From Mesostigma viride (lineage: Eukaryota; Streptophyta; Mesostigmatophyceae; Mesostigmatales; Mesostigmataceae): a DNA stretch of 22,901 bases. Below the pieces are notes generated by a model. That model did no database searches. It was not told where the DNA came from and saw nothing but the letters and a program-made list of their open reading frames with translations. How positions within the stretch are numbered: the stretch's first letter is position 1; each line of letters begins with the position of its first letter. The stretch covers positions 1 to 22,901 of the forward strand of contig RPFO01000096.1 in assembly GCA_009746045.1 (NCBI GenBank). Direction: 5' to 3'. Made by a program: the position numbers and the translations under genes. Positions 20,317 to 22,901 of the stretch are shown here, piece by piece.

Positions 20317-22901
20317 GCAGCCGCCCCTTGCGTGCCTGGTGTGTGTACATGTGAGTGCAGCCGCCCCTTGCGTGCGGTGTGTGTACGTGTGTGTGCAGCA
20401 GCCCCTTGCGTGCTTTGTGTGTGTACATGTGTGTGAATCCTTGTCCTTGCGTGCATGGTGTGTGTACGTGTGTGTGCAGCGCCCCTTGCGTGCATGGTGG
20501 ATGTACATGTGAGTGCCGTTGCCCCTTGCGTGCGCGGTGTATGTACGTGTGTGTGCAGCCGTCCCTTTATTGCGTGCGCGGTGGTGTGTACGTGGTGTGT
20601 GCACTCGCCCCTTGCGTGCGCGGTGTATGTACGTGTGTGCAGCCGCCCCTTGCGTGCGCGTGTATGCCAGTGTGTGTGCATGCCGGCCCCTTGCGTGCAA
20701 GGTGGTGTGTAAGTGTGTGTGCAGCCCCTTGCGTGCATGGTGTATGTACGTGTGTGTGCAGCCGGCCCTTGCGTGCATGGTGTGTGTATCATGTGAGTGC
20801 AGCCGTCCCTTCGTGCATGGTGTGTGTACGTGTGTGTGCAGTTGCCCTCTTGCGTGCCGCAGTGTATGTACGTGTGGTGTGCATGCCGGCCCTTGCGTGC
20901 ATGGTGTGTGTACGTGTGTGTGCAGTTGCCCCCTTGCATGCGCGGTGTATGTACATGTGAGTGCAGCCGCCCAAGAGTATGTACATGTGAGTGCCGTCGC
21001 CCTAATTGCGTGCATTGTGTGTGAAGTGTGTGTGCAGCAGCCCCTTGCGTGCGCGGTGTATGTACGTGTGTGTGCAGCCGCCCTTTGCGTGCATGGTGTA
21101 TGTCCATGTGAGTGCCGTTGCCCCTTGCGTGCGCGGTGTATGTACGTGTGTGTGCAGCCGTCCCTTAATTGCGTGCGCGGTGGATGTACATGTGCGGGCA
21201 GTTGCCCCTTGCGTGCGCGGTGTATGTACGTGTGTGTGCAGCCGTCCCTTGCGTGCGCGTGGTATGTACGTGTGTGTGGCAGCCGCCCTTGCGTGCATGG
21301 TGAAGTGTAAGTGTGTGTGCAGCAGCCCTTGCGTGCGCAGTGTATGTACGTGTGTGTGCAGCCGCCCTTGCGTGGCGGTGTGTGTATAGTGTGTGCATGC
21401 CGGCCCTTGCGTGCATGGTGTGTGTACGTGTGTGGCAGCGCCCCTTGCGTGCGCGGTGTGTGTACGTGTGTGTGCACTCGCCCTTGCGTGCGCGGTGGAT
21501 GTACAGGTTGGTTGCAGCCGCCCTTGCGTGCATGGTGTATGTACATGTGTGTGCAGCCGCCCCTTGCGTGCGCGGTGGATGTACATGTGTGTGCAGCCGA
21601 ACCTTGCGTGCATGGTGTGTGTACCTGTGCGTGAAGTCGCTCCTTGCGTGCATGGTGTGTGTACGTGTGTGTGCAGCCGCCCCTTGCGTGCATGGTGTAT
21701 GTACATGTGAGTGCCGTTGCCCCTTGCGTGCGCGGTGTAATGTACGTGTGTGTGCAGCCGTCCCTTAATTGCGTGCGCGGTGTGTGTACGTGTGTGTGCA
21801 CTCGCCTTGCGTGCGCGGTGGTAATGTACGTGTGTGCAGCCCCCTTGCGTGCGCGGTGTATGCCAGTGTGGTGTGCATGCCGGCCCTTGCGTGCAAGGTG
21901 TGTGTAAGTGTGTGTGCAGCCCCTTGCGTGCATGGTGTAATGTACGGTGTGTGTGCAGCTTGCCCCTTGCGTGCGCGGTGTGTGTACGTGTGTGTGCAGC
22001 CGCCCCGTGGTTGCGCGGTGTATGTACATGTGTGTGCAGTTGCCCCTTGCGTGCGCGGTGTATGTACGTGTGTGTGCAGCCGCCCCTTGCGTGCGCGGTG
22101 TAGGTACGTGTGTGTGCAGCCGCCCCAAGCGTGCGCGGTGTGTGTACATGTGTGTGCAGTTGCCCCCTTCGCGTGCGCGGTGTATGTAGTGTGTGTGGCA
22201 GCCGCCCGTGGTTGCGCGGTGTATGTACATGTGTGTGCAGTTGCCCCTTGCGTGCGCGGTGGTATGTACGGTGTGTGTGCAGCCGCCCCTTGCGTGCGCG
22301 GTGTAGGTACGTGTGTGTGCAAGCCGCCAAGCTGCGCTGGTGGTGTGTACAATGTGTGTGCAGTTGCCCTTGCGTGCTCAGCGGTGTGTGTAACGTGTGT
22401 GTGCAGCCGCCCCTTGCGTGCGCGGTGTTATGTACGTGTGTGTGCAGTTGCCCCTTGCGTGCGCGGTGGTTTTTCGTGTGTGTGCAGCCGGCCCTTGCGT
22501 GCGGGTGTGGTGGTACATGTGAGTGCAGCTGCCCCAGCGTGCGCGTGTGTGTACATGTGTGTGCAAGTTGCCCTTGCGTGCGCGGTGGATGTACGTGTGT
22601 GTGCAGCCGCCCCTTGCGTGCGCGGTGTATTTTAACGTGTGTGTGCAGCCGCCCCAAGCGTGCGCGGTGTGTGTACGTGTGTGTGCAGTTGCCCCTTCGT
22701 GCGTGCGGCGGTGTGTGTACATGTGTGTGCAGTTGCCCCTTCGTGCGCGGTGTAATGTACATGTGTGTGCAGTTGCCCCTTGCGTGCGCGGTGTATGTAC
22801 GTGTGTGTGCAGCCGCCCTCTGCGTGCGCGGTGTAGGTACGTGTGTGTGCAGCCGCCCCAAGCTGCGCGGTGTGTGTACATGTGTTGTGCAGTTGCCCCT
22901 T
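20317..22901. repeat. Satellite HOR copy D, partial, cut by the window end
   Basis: Follows the order of 11007 to about 13580: GTGAATCCTTGTCC near 20437, CCCTTTATTGCG near 20563, CCTAATTGCGTGCATTG near 21000, CCCTTAATTGCG near 21161 and 21769, GTGAAGTCGCTCC near 21630, GGTTTTTCG near 22467. It carries many single-base insertions and deletions (GTGTAATGTACG, GGTATGTACGG, GCCCTCTTGCG, GTGTATCATG), especially after about 22150. The array continues beyond the window. Confidence 0.92.

Noticed and set aside
1-22901. Telomeric or subtelomeric repeat
   Set aside because: No short G-rich telomere motif such as TTAGGG, TTTAGGG or TTGGGG is tandemly repeated. A subtelomeric location remains possible but is not shown.
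1-22901. Simple (GT)n microsatellite
   Set aside because: GT runs are only four to five units long and sit at a fixed place in each 40-bp monomer, between conserved non-GT blocks.
1-22901. rDNA intergenic spacer repeats
   Set aside because: No rRNA gene or Pol I promoter or terminator-like sequence is present, and the array runs to both window ends without a gene.

Overview
The window is almost entirely one GC-rich tandem satellite. A roughly 40-bp monomer repeats head to tail, always in the same orientation, for about 22.4 of the 22.9 kb (about 560 monomers). The only other sequence is a 491-bp AT-rich insertion at 2947-3437 that has the structure of a short non-autonomous DNA transposon. 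I find no convincing protein-coding gene, rRNA, tRNA, CRISPR array or promoter. The array size, multi-kilobase higher-order organisation, CpG-type monomer variation and MITE-like insertion point to a eukaryotic nuclear genome. The species cannot be named from the sequence; a GC-rich protist or alga is possible, but that is a guess.

Layout: (1) 1-2946, a rearranged higher-order-repeat (HOR) fragment; (2) 2947-3437, the inserted element, with terminal inverted repeats (TIRs), a 3-bp target-site duplication and two internal 10-bp-periodic arrays around a unique core; (3) 3438-7206, HOR copy A; (4) 7207-11006, HOR copy B, exactly 3800 bp or 95 x 40; (5) 11007-20316, an enlarged composite copy C whose first 2.8 kb matches copy B and whose remainder is a mosaic of rearranged and locally duplicated blocks; (6) 20317-22901, a partial copy D cut by the window end. 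HOR boundaries are set arbitrarily at the transposon insertion point and its three empty counterparts.

Nothing here works together as a gene system. The interesting content is structural. The monomer is about 78% alternating purine-pyrimidine, so it should favour Z-DNA. The consensus has no stop codon in any of the six frames, which creates giant spurious ORFs. Monomer variants are largely CpG-to-TpG/CpA changes, suggesting past methylation. The element carries sequence-periodic arrays in step with the DNA helix. Single-base indels are concentrated in the first ~5.8 kb and last ~2.4 kb, which looks like poor consensus quality near contig ends rather than biology.
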